NCBI GenBank assembly: GCA_050084985.1
Contig: JBITNC010000002.1
Location: 558,001-622,000, forward strand
From: Nageia nagi
Lineage: Eukaryota > Pinophyta
Direction of reading: 5' to 3'
Length of the DNA: 64,000 bases
Shown here: in pieces, positions 13,374 through 25,200 of the stretch
Position numbering within the stretch: position 1 is the first letter of the stretch
How the letters are laid out: each line of letters starts with the position of its first letter
Translations under genes and position numbers: made by a program
Notes under the pieces: model-generated
What the model was told of the DNA's origin: nothing
Databases searched by the model: none
Seen by the model: the letters and a program-made list of their open reading frames with translations, nothing else

Positions 13374-14593
13374 GTGATATCTTGGTTGGGGGAGGACACT
13401 ATTCATGTTTATCATTCTAGTTTTACTTATTCTATACAAGGAATGTTGGTTGCTAATGTTCACTACAACAAGGAGATATTGAAGCCAAAGTTGGATTGAG
13501 GGACCCAACTTTTGTAGAGTTTCTAGCTTACCCTTAAGCTATGAGACTTTCTTTTTTGATTCAATAATATTGATACATTTCAAATAAGTATGTTGGTTAA
13601 ATATTGGTAACATTTTATGGTTATTGTTGCAATCAAATTGCTAATTATATCTATAATCTGCTACAAGATTCTATAGGCTACTATACTAGTTTCATAATAG
13701 AAACTACTATAGTTGTTATAGGAACTTCTACTGGTATATTTTGAGAGTTTTTTTAGTTTTTTTACAAGAAAACTTACAATTTTGCTATAGAATATAGTTA
13801 ATGTAGGTACATATGTAGAATGTAGTTATTACAAAAATTGCTACAAAATTTAGTTACTACAGGAACGAGTGTAAACCTATTATAAGAATAATTGTAGTTC
13901 TATTATAGATATGATATAGAAGCTTCTATAGAACTATTTTATATAGGGTAATAATTACTTCATCCAATCATAACATAATGGAGGATAGGACAATGATAAT
14001 GAAAATACATTGGAAATACTTTTACTTGAGGTGTCTAATGTAGGAGCATTTCAAGGATACAAGCAATCTTGCATCAACTAAAAAGAGGTAATAAAGTATT
14101 TCATAATGATGATTAGATTGAATGTTACAAAATACCTTGATTATTTTCTCTTCTCTACAATATCAAATTCAATAATAATTTATTTGATTAGAGCATATCA
14201 AAGTTTGAATGTATTCAAGTATTCTCTTGGTTAAGTCCATGTGCAACCATGCTTGTGATCACACTGTAGTTGCATTTATTATAATAAATGTTTGTATTCT
14301 TTAAAAAAAAAGTGAAAGTAAAAAATAAAAAATAAATAAAAAAAAGAAAATAAAAGAAAAAATGATGAAAAAAAGGAGAAAAAATCCATTAGAATGAAAA
14401 CTAGAAATGGTAATCTAGTGAAGCACCAAGTTGAAAACCCTTATGGGAAGCTTGGTGATGGAGGTAAAAAATACTAATAAAGACATTTAGAGGCATTGAA
14501 TTTCAACAACAACAACAAATCAATGGATATATTGAAGCCAAAATAAAAACTTTATTGCTAAAGGGACCAACAACATATTCAGGAGGGGGCAAA
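13374..14593 (+). other. 3' internal end of LTR element L, with polypurine tract
   Basis: Noncoding, AT-rich sequence that includes an A-rich block at 14306-14386. It ends in a polypurine tract (AGGAGGGGGCAAA, 14581-14593) immediately before an LTR-like TGATGAATGC. This gives the + orientation of L. No domain is recognisable in the part inside the window; the coding part and 5' LTR must lie to the left, beyond K and A. Confidence 0.5.
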
Positions 14594-14833
14594 TGATGAA
14601 TGCTAAATATATCTTATTTTGGCATCATCAATGGAAATTAATGATATCTATAACTTAGTTATTGGTAGCATTATGAATGCATATTATGATATTTACTTCA
14701 TTATTGATGCTATGCATATAGTGAATAAAGGAGAAATTAAAGGACTCAAGGATTACTTTGGAGGACTTAATTAACTTCCAAGTAAGAGCATAAAGGGTGT
14801 AAAGAAGCCTAATGATCTATGGTGATACTTTGG
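14594..14833 (+). repeat. 3' LTR of element L, first part
   Basis: The LTR starts TGATGAATGC directly after the polypurine tract. It is interrupted after 14833 by element J; the last five bases, TTTGG, are the J target duplication. It continues at 20888. No second copy of this LTR is visible in the window. Confidence 0.55.
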
Positions 14834-15974
14834 TGATCCATAAACTATAAGATTACAATTTTCAATTTAATATTTACTCATGAATCAATTCAAAATTAAA
14901 ATAATTAAGTGCTTGTAAAGGGAATTTAGGAAATAAATTGTAAACACAGAGAAGAGCAAAAGCATTCACCAAAGAAGAGACAAGCAAGATTGATATTGGT
15001 TCACCCAGTGTGGGCTACATCTAGCTCAAAAGCTCTCTACTATCAATGGGGGAATCACTTTACAAGGCCTCCAAGGTCCTTCAAAACCTCCTCTCACATT
15101 CACAACACACTCTCAGCTCTGAAAATCACAACAAAACTAAAACACTTCCCGAAATCCTCCTTCTTCCCTTTCCTGTACAATTCGCTCCCCTTTTATACAA
15201 TTGTTTTGAGCTAAAATTGGAGAGAATTACAACTAGGAAATTGGGTAAAAAATGCATTTTTAGATACCCATTAACCTCCTTGATCTTCCTGCCAAATTTG
15301 GGCTCAAATGGTTACAAAAATCTTCCAAAAATGAGCTCTAAAATTGAAAAACATGCTCTCTAGACTATTACAGGCTTAAAAATGAACTCAACCTAATAAT
15401 AGGACCTTAAGCGAATCAAAAATCATGAAAAACCTTCGAAAAACACCAAAATATGTTAAAATACTCCAAAAATAGGTGGGTGCATTATGGTGCTGACATG
15501 TGGTGCTTGCTAGAATGAAGTCAACAGAGTTTGATCGTGGCTAGCTGATTGGGTAGGTAGTACATGCAGGTGATCAGATTCAAATGGATGGGTTGCACAC
15601 ATAGACGGTTGGTAGCTTGTACGTGGGTGAACATGGTCATGTGATCAAATGGTGTGATCAATCAGTGCTGGCCACCTCGTCACCTCCAATGTGGTCCTTC
15701 CATGTGGCCCTTGACTTGGTCAACCTTTCCACATAACACTTTGACTTCCACGTAGCCCTGACCTACCTCACCTCCTTCGACATGGTCCCTGCCATGCCTA
15801 CATGGCCTCCATAGTGGTGGGTGGGTCCTACCATATTTTTTTTTTCAAAAATACACAAAATGGACTTAAGGCCATATCTGAAAGAAGCATTAGAAATTTA
15901 AAGACAAGATGATCATAATGAACACACTGAAATGGAGATTACTATATGTTGAAGGGATCCAAATTTTTGGATCA
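14834..15974 (-). repeat. 3' LTR of gypsy J
   Basis: 1141 bp, with + strand ends TGATCCATAAAC and TTTTTGGATCA. It matches the right LTR (19167-20882) throughout, apart from the solo LTR inserted there. A minus-strand TATA-like element (TATAAAAG) lies at 15190-15197. The U5 motif, read on the minus strand as GATGTAGCCCACACTGGGTG, is at about 14997-15022. Open frames within it are LTR sequence, not genes. Confidence 0.9.
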
Positions 15975-16140
15975 TTCCTCCCCACTAAGAGAGAGCTTTT
16001 GTCCCCAAAAGCATTTAGGATGATGGAATGAGGTGAGGGTAGAGCTCCCTCACCTGATCAATTGCATACCACTTGGCCTTATGTGGATGTTGGCCCTTCA
16101 CTCCAATACATCACACCTCATGTATGCCACTATGAGATGA
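15975..16140 (-). other. Polypurine tract and 3' untranslated region of gypsy J
   Basis: On the minus strand the tract reads AGTGGGGAGGAA immediately before the 3' LTR (about 15975-15986). It primes plus-strand DNA synthesis and confirms the leftward orientation. The remaining bases separate it from the pol stop at 16141. Confidence 0.75.
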
Positions 16141-17450
16141 TCATTTCTTCTTTTCCAATACTACATCCTCAACCAACACATTCATGTGCTTAGGGGCTAA
16201 ATCCTCAACTGACGGTAACATAACCTTTGTATCTTCTGCAACTAAGGCTGGTTCATACAACTTCAAGTTCTCAACATTAATAATAGAATACATTTGCATA
16301 TAGGGTGGTAAGTCTAACCAAAATGCATTGTCCCCAACTTGACCAATAATGGTAAATGGACCATACCTTATGGGTTTCAACTTCCTTACCTTACCATGCT
16401 ATCTCTCCTTGCTAAGATGAAGCCATACTTGATCCCCAACCTGAAATTTATGATCCACTTGATGATGATCATGCTTCTCTTTATACCTAGATACATTTTC
16501 TTGCATTTTAGGCCAATAACAATACCTTGGTAGATTAGCAAGAGTTTTTCCAACACCAAAGTGTCCTAAAATACGAGAAGTATGAGCTTTCCTAATCAAA
16601 TCATTCCTCTCACCATTAGGAATACAAAGTTTGCCCAAATGAAAAAGTAATCCATCGTGCACATGAAAGTCATGATTTCCAACCTCATTACTAAGGCTCA
16701 ATCTATGATAGACATTTTGGAAATCAGGATCAACCACATATTGTTCTTTATACTTGTCATGCATCAAAGAACTATTTTGTAGAATCACAGCACTAGCAAC
16801 AATTTCAATTTCAAAAGGTTTCTGAAGATTAGGCAAAGCAAGTACTGGAGCATGACTAATTTTCTTTTTAAGCAAGTCAAAAGCATGCTATTTTTTTCCT
16901 CTCCACTAAAATCCATGACTCTTTCCTATAATAGCATGAAGTGGAGAAGCCATATAAGAAAAATTAGCAATAAACTTGCATAAATATTGTATTGCCCCAA
17001 GAAAACTCCTAGTCTCTATCACATTAGTGGGAGTAGGCCATTTCAACATAGCCTCAATTTTTGTAAGATCTATCCTCAACTGACCTTCACCTACAATGTG
17101 GCCAAGATAGATTAAACTCTTCCTGACAAACTCACACTTAGACATCTTCAAATAGAGTTTTTCTTCCCTTAAAACTTCAAACACTTTATGCCAAGTTCCA
17201 TCTTTCTTTGGAATTATAACAATAGGAGATCCACATGGTGATGTGCTAGGTCTAATGACTCTTGATCTAACAATTCCTTGACTTGTTTCTTAATTTCTTT
17301 ATTTTCCAAAATAGCATTTTGATATAAGCCAATATTAGGAAGTGCAACATCATGATGTAATTGAATCTCATGTTGTATATCTCTTTTTGGTGGAAGTTCT
17401 TTAGGTACTTGAAATAAATCTTCAAATTCAAAAATTACCTCTTTAACTTC
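16141..17450 (-). pseudogene. Gypsy J pol remnant with large deletions
   Basis: Minus-strand reading gives an N-terminal RT piece (CGSPIVIIPKKDGTW, near 17240-17190) joined directly to the RT thumb/connection part (KVFEVLREEKLYLKMSKCEF). The whole RT palm with its YxDD box is absent. Next is the start of RNase H (APVLALPNLQKPFEIE, near 16840), joined soon to the integrase zinc-binding region (HTSRILGHFGVGKTLANL). That in turn joins the integrase C-terminal part (VDHKFQVGDQVWLHL, near 16440) without the DDE core. The last frame ends at 16141. Several frames stay open across the junctions for 158 codons (16399-16875). Confidence 0.85.
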
Positions 17451-18980
17451 TTATTTGTATTGTGGTTCACAATCTTCAAGTGCCTTTATGATTTCCACTT
17501 CATCTTGAGATTTCACCATTGCAAGTATAAACATTTGTCCATTGATTAGTTTCTTTGTTTGTCCTATAGTAATAAAAGAAATATCCTTTTTCTTGCTTTT
17601 ATGAGCACTAACCATGTATTCAATTCCATCTTTAATGAGTCTATATTTTTTTTCCTTTATATAGAATAAAGCATCTCTTTCCCATAGATAAGGACTACCA
17701 AGCACAATCCCACAAATATCCAAAGGAACAACATCAAGTAAAACTTCATCAATGTAATCCTTGTTAATCCCAAATTGCAACTTGCATTGTTGTGTTACTT
17801 TCAACTTTGAATTGTTATTAACCCATCCCAATGGATATGGGTTTGGATGGGTTTGAGTAGTGAGTGCAAGTGATTTGACATACTTTTCTGTAATCAAATT
17901 AGCTTGAGATCTAGAATCAAACAATGTATCAATCCTAGTCTTCTTAGCTTGCACCTTGATATGAAAAAGTTCAATTTTCTTCTTTTCCTCATCTTCATTA
18001 GGTGTATTATGCAAAACCATGCATGCCATTTTATCATTTACATCTGAACCATCCTTAATTTCAAAAGTAACAGTATTTGTTTGCTTTCTTTGACATTTAG
18101 GTTTAGGGCGTAATTCAGGATGCAATTTCCAACATTTAGCCTCTAAATGACCTTCTTTTTGACAATGTGCACATACATCTTTAGACTTCTCTTTTTGTGT
18201 AGTAGACATAGTTTTCTTTTTCCCCTTTCCATTATTCATTTTAGAATCATTATTCTTTTTCCCATCCTTAACATATTTTCCCCTTTCTTCTAAGTGAGTA
18301 GTTTGTACACAAACTTTATCCAAATCATTTGGATCAAACATCAAAATTGTATGTCTTAAATAATTGTGCAAACCACCAATATACTTAAGAAGAGTATCTT
18401 GGGAATCAAGAGGAATACCTAGCATTGTAGCTCTTCTTTGGAATTTCGTAGTGTACTCTTGCACACTTTGCCCTTTGCCTTGATGGAAAGTTTGCCATTC
18501 CATGATTGCCTTTTATCGATAACCCAAAGGATAAAATTGATTTCTAAGCAATTGTACAAAATGAGTCCAAGAAGCATTAAAAGCTTGAATAGATTAATTC
18601 TTACTTTGTAAACAACTTTCCCACCAAACAAGTGCATTACCACTCATTTTAAGAGTTGCTAATTGGATTTTATCCTCATCTCTTACAATTCTTTGAATTC
18701 TATAATATACTTCAATTTGATTAATCCAATGGTCTAATTTCTCAGCATTTACTTCCCCAATAAAAGTAGGCAAATCAAATTTAACTTCCAATTTCAAAGG
18801 AGAACTTTGAAAAACTCTATGTGTAACATCATTATCAATTTTATTACATTCACTAGTTTCACCTTCATTTTTCTTGTATTGTTGTTCTTGAAAATGTTGG
18901 AATTGTAGAGACATTTTCTGGAACATTGTGCCAAGATCAGTAATTTGCTTCTCCACATTAGACCCTCCTTCATTGGCCAT
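17451..18980 (-). pseudogene. Gypsy J gag-protease
   Basis: Start chosen at MANEGGSNVEKQI (18978-18980); an upstream in-frame ATG at 19121 is also possible. Gag capsid region (WWESCLQSKN near 18620, EWQTFHQGKGQSVQEYTTKF near 18500), then a complete CCHC zinc knuckle (CAHCQKEGHLEAKC, near 18165) and a retropepsin (LFDSRSQANLI near 17920, where the usual DSGS reads DSRS). Two stops break the Gag part, at 18594-18596 and about 18510; from 18503 to 17451 there is one open frame of 350 codons. It would package RNA and process Gag if intact; the altered active site suggests it is inactive. Confidence 0.88.
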
Positions 18981-19146
18981 GGCTCCAAGCTCTCTTTGCT
19001 TCTTTTTCCAAACTCTAGAACCAATTTCTAGATACTCCTCCACAAATTCTCCTTCTCCTTTCTTGCTTTGTGACTTGGTATACATACAAGAACACTTTCC
19101 AAACACCAACAACAATCTCAAAAATAGAGGTTATCCTAATGATTCA

Positions 19147-19163
19147 ACTTGCTATGATACCAA
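19147..19163 (-). promoter_or_regulatory. Primer-binding site of gypsy J
   Basis: On the minus strand TTTGGTATCATAGCAAG lies three bases inside the 5' LTR end at 19167. It is one base off the initiator tRNA-Met complement (TGGTATCAGAGC). It shows that the 5' LTR is the right-hand one. Confidence 0.85.
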
Positions 19164-19166
19164 ACT

Positions 19167-20882
19167 TGATCCATAAACTATAAGATTACAATTTTCAATT
19201 TAATCTTTACTCATGAATCAATTCACACTTAAAATAATTAAGTGCTTGTAAAGGAAATTCAGGAAATAAATTGTAAACATAGAGAAGAGCAAAAGCATTC
19301 ACCAAAGAAGAGATAAGTAAGATTTACCCTGGTTCACCCAGTGTGGGCTACATCCAGCTCAAAAGCTCTCTACTATCAATGGGGGAATCACTTTACAAGG
19401 CCTCCAAGGTCCTTCAAAACCTCCTCTCACATTTACAACACACTCTCAGCTCTGAAAATCACAACAAAACTAAAACACTTCCCAAAATCCTCCTTCTTCC
19501 CTTTCTTGTACAATTTGCTCCCTTTTTATACAATTTTTTTGAGCTAAAATTGGAGAGAATTACAACTAGGAAATTGGGTAAAAAATACATTTTTAGATAC
19601 CCATTAACCTCCTTGATCTTCCTGCCAAATTTGGGCTCAAATGGTTGCAAAAATCTTCCAAAAATGAGCTCTAAAACTAAAAAACATGCTCTCTAGACTG
19701 TTATAGGCCTAAAAATGAACTCAGCCTAATAATAATACCTTAGGTGAATCAAAAATCATGAAAAACCTTTGAAAAATGCCAAAATACATTAAAATACTCT
19801 AAAAATAGGTGGGTGCACTGTGGTGTTGACATGTGGTGCTTGCTGGATGAAGTCAACAGAGTTTGACCAATGGCTAGCTGACTGGGTAGGTGATACATGC
19901 AGGTGGTTAGTGTTAGAAAATGGAGACTACAACCGTTAGAAAATAGAGAGCAGTTTCTTTCTGTTTAACACCAAATTTTAGTTGCCAAGAAGCCATGACA
20001 CCTGGTTATCAGTTATAGAAGGGTTGGGGTTACCTAACAACCTTCTTGATCCAACTTGGGTTTAAGTTGGGTTAGTTTGTACCTATAAATAAGAGGCTTG
20101 AGTTGAGGCATGTATTATTGTAGTTTTGACAGCAATTGTGAAGTAGATTGTGATTGTTGAGAGAGAGAGATTGTAGTGAGGTTTTGTTGTAACTCCAAAG
20201 TGAAGATTGTAGCAAGGTTATGCTGCTAGTTTGTTACTTGGAGGAATTTGAAGAATGATATGCAAAAGGGTTGAAAGCTTCTCCGTGGATGTAGCCTACA
20301 TTGGGTGAACCATGTTATCTCTTGTGTCTCTCTTTGTGTGATTGATGTTCATGGTCATTTGATTTCAGTAGTATGTTTTAAATGTTGTTTCTTTTGCTAA
20401 GGAGTAAGAGAATTACTGATGCTCTTGCTTATATAAACTTATTAAATCCTAACAGTCAGAATCATGTGGATAGGTTGCACACATAAATGGCTAGTATCTT
20501 GTGCATGGGTAGACATGGTCACACAGTCAAACAATGTGATCAATCGATGCTGGCTGCCTTGTCACCTCCAACGTGGTCCTTCCACGTGGCCCTTGACTTG
20601 GTCAACCTTTCCATGTGGCACTTTGACTTTCATGCAGCCTTGACCTACCTTACCTCCTCTGACGTGGTCCCTACCATACCTACATGGCCTCCATGGTGGT
20701 GGGCAGGTCCCACCATTTTTTTTTTTCAAAAATACACAAAATGGACTTAAGGCCATAACTTTCACATATGGAATCGGATTCTCAATTCGAAAGAAGATCA
20801 AAAAGTTAAAGACAAGATGATCACAATGAACACATTGAAATGGAGATTATTGAATGTTCAAGGGATCCAAATTTTTGGATCA
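19167..20882 (-). repeat. 5' LTR of gypsy J, interrupted by a solo LTR
   Basis: This LTR matches 14834-15974 at both sides of an insertion at 19911-20454; without the insertion and its duplicated target it is about 1167 bp. Minus-strand TATA-like sequence at 19522-19530. The U5 motif is at about 19327-19352. It ends GGATCA before the TTTGG target duplication. Confidence 0.9.
19911..20454 (+). repeat. Solo LTR inserted in the 5' LTR of J
   Basis: The 544-bp segment starts TGTTAGAAAATG and ends CCTAACA, absent from the other J LTR at the same place. It is flanked by GTTAG (19906-19910) and GTCAG (20455-20459), a 5-bp target duplication with one difference. TATA box TATAAATA at 20084-20091 and the shared U5 motif GGATGTAGCC...GGGTGAACCA at 20287-20311 give + orientation. 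No internal sequence remains, as after LTR-LTR recombination. It could instead be a short non-autonomous element, but no inner repeats are seen. Confidence 0.85.
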
Positions 20883-20887
20883 TTTGG

Positions 20888-21428
20888 AGGCTACCACAAC
20901 AATTCTACCACATCCACATGAGTCATCCTTGGTCAGCCAAAAATATAGGGGTAGTTATTATTTACATCCATCATGCTTTTAATGTAAGGTAGTGGATTTA
21001 TTTTAGGAGTTCAATTTTGGGAATAATGGGAATACATTACATTCCCAAGAATCCAGGGAGCAATTGTATTTTTGTAATATTGTATATTTCTATTTCTCTC
21101 ATTCGAGTAGAAAAGGAATGTAATAGAAAAATACTTTGTATTCCATTTCTGAAATGAAATTATTTATTCTCCATTTGTGTTAGTTCTTATTTCATTTTCA
21201 ATAAAGGGGATGGGATCTCCTCTATATGTAGCAAGGAAGGGCCCCCTTGTTTCATAAAGAGGAAGGGTCCATTATCTATTAGATAGATTTAGAGTAGGGT
21301 TTATTTTTTGCAAGTTTATACTTTCCATAGAACTAGATCTCTTTGCAAATGGGTGTATAGAGCATAAGCCCTAGCACAAATCTATATGATTTTGAATTGA
21401 TAATTTATGATGAATTAAAAACCCATCA
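20888..21428 (+). repeat. 3' LTR of element L, second part
   Basis: This noncoding sequence follows the right target duplication of J and should continue the LTR started at 14594, giving about 781 bp in total. A possible end is CCCATCA at 21422-21428, which mirrors the TGATG start. The end is inferred only from this symmetry. Confidence 0.45.
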
Positions 21429-22215
21429 TAATGAATTCTTCTCCCTAATAAACTTTCCCCCCTTTAGCAAGAAACTTGTCACATTAGTAATCAACTTTAG
21501 TTTGATTGTAAAATGAACTCCTTTATCTTCCATCACTCTATCCTCCCAAGAGTTAACTAGGGTAACCACTAGATTCCCATTCATAAGCATGTTAGGAGAG
21601 ATATAAAAAGGGAATCCATCAAACCTAGTTCTCCAATATACTCCTTGTACCCTAATCCACTTGTAGTACCACGAGTTCTAAGCAATAAGAGATATTTTCT
21701 ATTGGCATCCTTCTCAACCAAAATAATCAATTTACATGGCATACCAAGGAGCGATAGTAGTAATAAGGCATACCAAGGAGCGATAGTAGTAATAAATAAC
21801 ATCCATAAGGAAGCCCCCAAAACACCCATAAAATCTTGGAAATAAATCCAAGATATCCTCTCGTATGTGAAATAACCATCACCACTCTCAGTTATCAAAT
21901 ATTGCAATGTTAAAAGTATTATCAATAATTCCCATGATGCTCTTGAGGTGTCCATATCATTCATGAAACTTGAGCCCTAGGTGATGTCAAGTCTCATAAA
22001 ATTAATGGAACAACTATCAACCAACCTTATCAACCAAGGTCATGCATTTCGATTCGATTACCCCACCACATCATCGTATCTATATGCTTCATCATTCCTT
22101 GTATTGAACCACATTAGTTAAAGGACTAAATCTCTAGTATTTCAACATATAAGGTCTATTTTTGGATATGTTTCACCTACCACCCTCCAAATCTCTTATG
22201 GGAAATATGCTTACC
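21429..22215. other. Unassigned stretch between element L and LINE I
   Basis: A minus-strand frame of 127 codons (21581-21964) exists but has no recognisable domain. It spans a 29-bp exact tandem duplication at 21739-21796, which shifts the frame, so it is unlikely to be a gene as it stands. The segment may be the 3' untranslated part of LINE I or an older fragment. Confidence 0.3.
21739..21796. repeat. 29-bp tandem duplication
   Basis: Two adjacent copies of a 29-base unit starting GCATACCAAGGAGCGATAG differ only in the last base. The length is not a multiple of three, so it shifts any frame running through it. It looks like a replication-slip or repair duplication. Confidence 0.9.
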
Positions 22216-25200
22216 AGACCTTCATTTCATCTAACATTGTATCCTTATTATTGAGTAAGTCCTCCACTTAATTACCTTTTTTGAAAATATGTTGAATTTG
22301 AAAATATACCAAATTTCCCACTAAGCTCCTAGATTACATGATCATCTCCTCAATAGTCCAACTTTGATTTTAAGATCCTCATAGTACATTCAAGAATTCC
22401 CCTTCTATAATTAGCTTGTTAATATTCATCTTCTTCAATAGGAATAGACTTGAAAATAAAGACTAAGCCTCAACAAAGTGGTTGGTTGGTTTTGTAAAAG
22501 CTAAGAGCAGTTAATCATCTACATTCCTACAAACTCCTCTTTCTTTGAAAACTCTAGGATTTCCCTTTGAGGCTTTATCAAAATTAAATTTACACCAACT
22601 CAAAGGGGGTATAGCCTAGCTCATAAAAGCTCTAGGATACTCCTCTTTCTTATTTCTTTCACTCTATTAAACCAAAGTTATTAGAATTTTTTTCCTCCCC
22701 TTCAGATTCCCATTCCTCTTTCTCATGATAAGCCATCAAACTTTCTAAGATAACCATTTTCAACCGATAACTAGCCAAATCCATATTCCTCTTTTGGTTT
22801 ATAAATGCTCTATTATTTCTCTTTCTCCAAAATTGCTAATATAAATGAGGTAGAATTAACTTTCATAGTTTTTAAAGACTTCTCAAAACAAAGGGTGGTG
22901 ACTATTGTAAGCATAAAGAAAAAATAGTTCTCAAGATAAACCATGAAATCTAGAAAGAAGTGATGATATTATGAAACACTTATTGAGAAAAGGCATATTC
23001 CAAGAATAGGTGGTTGAAATCCTTCCAATCCCTCTCATAGAGGTAACATTGATTTGGGATTGGAAGTCCTCTTTTATGAATATTTGTAATTGTCAAAATT
23101 ATATTTTGCATCACCAACCAATAAAAGAAATTAATTTTAGGAATTAGAAATTTCAGCCAAACCTAAGAGGCTAGTAACCATGAATTTCTTTCAAGAGTGA
23201 GACAAGAGTAAGTTGATTTGACTGTAAACATTCCATGTTTCACCATACCCCATATCTTCATATACTCCTTATGCCCTTTCCCAAGAAAAGTATTCTTCAT
23301 GGTTAAAGATAGTCCACCCCATGTTCTAGCTAAATTTTCCTCTAAATTCAAGGTCACTATGTTCTTCTAAATAATCATCCCTTTAATGGGACTCAAAAAT
23401 TCAGATACCATGGGTCCAAAGAGATGACTAACTAAGCGTGACAATGGATCTAAAGAATCATCATCTATCAAATATTGATTCTTAATCCATTTATATTTCT
23501 AGAGGTCAATATTTTGGCCATTATTCACCTTCCACTTTATCCATTTTCTTAATAGTTCTCTCATAGATTAAATTCTATTATAAAGGAATACCCTTTAAGT
23601 GGAACTTCTTCTTTTATAAAATCTCTATCTCTTTTAAGATATTTGCATTTGGGGGTTTTAATGTAGGGAATATCTAAATTTTGGGTTAACGTCCATTCTT
23701 ATTTTGCTAATAATGCTTGATTCATCAAGGATAATCTCCTAAAACCAAAGCCTCCATTTTCCTTTTGAGAGAAAACCTTCTCTTAAGCAACTAAGGCAAC
23801 TTTCTTTTAATTCTCTTAATAAATGGGTTCCAAAGTTCTACTTTCATACTCCCATTAAATAGTGGCATACCTATATAGGAGGAAGGAAGTTCAGCTTTAT
23901 CATAGCTTAAGGTTGTTGTAATCTTCCTTTGGGTCCTTTCATTTATGTTCAAAAACTACACCTTACTTTTATCAAAGTTTACCTTTGAACCTACCACCCT
24001 CTTGTATAACCTTAAGATATGTTTTATAACTTTTTCCTAATCCAAAGTATACATTAAGATTATTATTACATAATCCATAAATTGTTGATGGGAAACAAGA
24101 TCCACTAAGGTGGCTATTCTAATACTTGTAAAACTCCCTAATTCGATTGTGCATCTAATTGTCCTACCTAATGCCTCATCCAAAATAATAAAAATATATG
24201 GTAAAAGGGGATTCCCTTGCCTCAACCATTTATATCTCCTAAAGTATCCAATCAAATATCCATTACTAAGAATGGAAAAATTCATTGTAGAGATACATAT
24301 GCTTATCAAAGTTCTCCACTTCTCATAAAAGCCAAATGTTTTTAATACTTTCAAAAAAAAATCCCATGACACATGATCATAGGCCTTATTCATATATTTC
24401 TTTAACAAAAGCCCAACCCTTTTTCTTATATCTAAAGAGTGTAAACTTCCTGAAATAATATTATGCCATACAAGATCTATCTACCTGCTATAAATCCCCC
24501 TAAGGTTGGTCAATAATAAAGGGGAGAACAAACTTAATTCTATTCATTAAGGATTTAGAAAAACAATAGATTGAGTTACACATATTTATATGCCTAAAAT
24601 ATTTTAGCTCTCTTGCTCTAGGAATCTTAGGGATAAGGGTTAAGAAGGTAGAGTTAAAATCTTTAGGAAATGATGCTTAATTTAGTACTTCTAAAACTAC
24701 ATCTATAATATACTTACCCATAATGTGCCAAAATATGTAAAATAAGATGGTTAAAAAATCTAGTCTTGGAGACTTCTTCCCACCCATAGAGAACATTGCC
24801 TCTTTAATTTTTTCCTCACTAAAGGGATTTGTAAGGTAAGAGTTCAATTCATCTATAAGTAAGGGTGGTAAAGGATTTATAAGGGTATCAACTACTTTTT
24901 CCTCTCCTAATTCCTCAACTCCAATCAAATTTTGGAAAAAGAAGATAACTTTGACTATGATTTGAAGTATGTCATCTATACTCCCCCATCCCCTCTAACT
25001 AATTATTTAATTTTATTATAGCTTATGCTTGACTACAGTTAAGTGGAAAAACTTAGTATCTTGATCCCCATCCTTTAACTAAATATCTCTCAACTTCTAT
25101 CTCTAAAAGATTCCTTCATAAGCCAAAAGGTTATGGTAGTCAACTAATAGAGATTTTTCTTTTAGCTTTTGCTCCAAGTTAAACAATCCTCTACTTATAT

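Larger units (their letters stand above)
14834..20882 (-). mobile_element. Gypsy element J, internally deleted
   Basis: This LTR retrotransposon is in minus orientation, with flanking TTTGG at 14829-14833 and 20883-20887, a perfect 5-bp target duplication. The LTRs (14834-15974 and 19167-20882) begin TGATCC and end GGATCA. Only 3.2 kb of internal sequence remains: gag, protease, and pieces of RT, RNase H and integrase. The core parts of all three pol enzymes are missing. D is a related element with the same Gag and protease style. J could only have moved with enzymes from elsewhere, if the deletions predate insertion. Confidence 0.9.

Noticed and set aside
13323-13508. 61-codon minus-strand frame
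   Set aside because: It crosses the probable K/L boundary and has no domain or relative.
14306-14386. A-rich run as a LINE or SINE tail
   Set aside because: No element body with matching end or target duplication precedes it; it fits the A-rich 3' part of element L.
15046-15363. 105-codon frame, with a 117-codon copy at 19343-19696
   Set aside because: Both are parallel positions of the two J LTRs; the frame follows from LTR sequence and has no domain.
20487-20750. Frames on both strands of a GC-richer block
   Set aside because: This is J LTR sequence, repeated at 15590-15840.
21581-21964. 127-codon minus-strand frame as a host gene
   Set aside because: It spans a recent-looking 29-bp tandem duplication that shifts the frame, and no domain is recognised.
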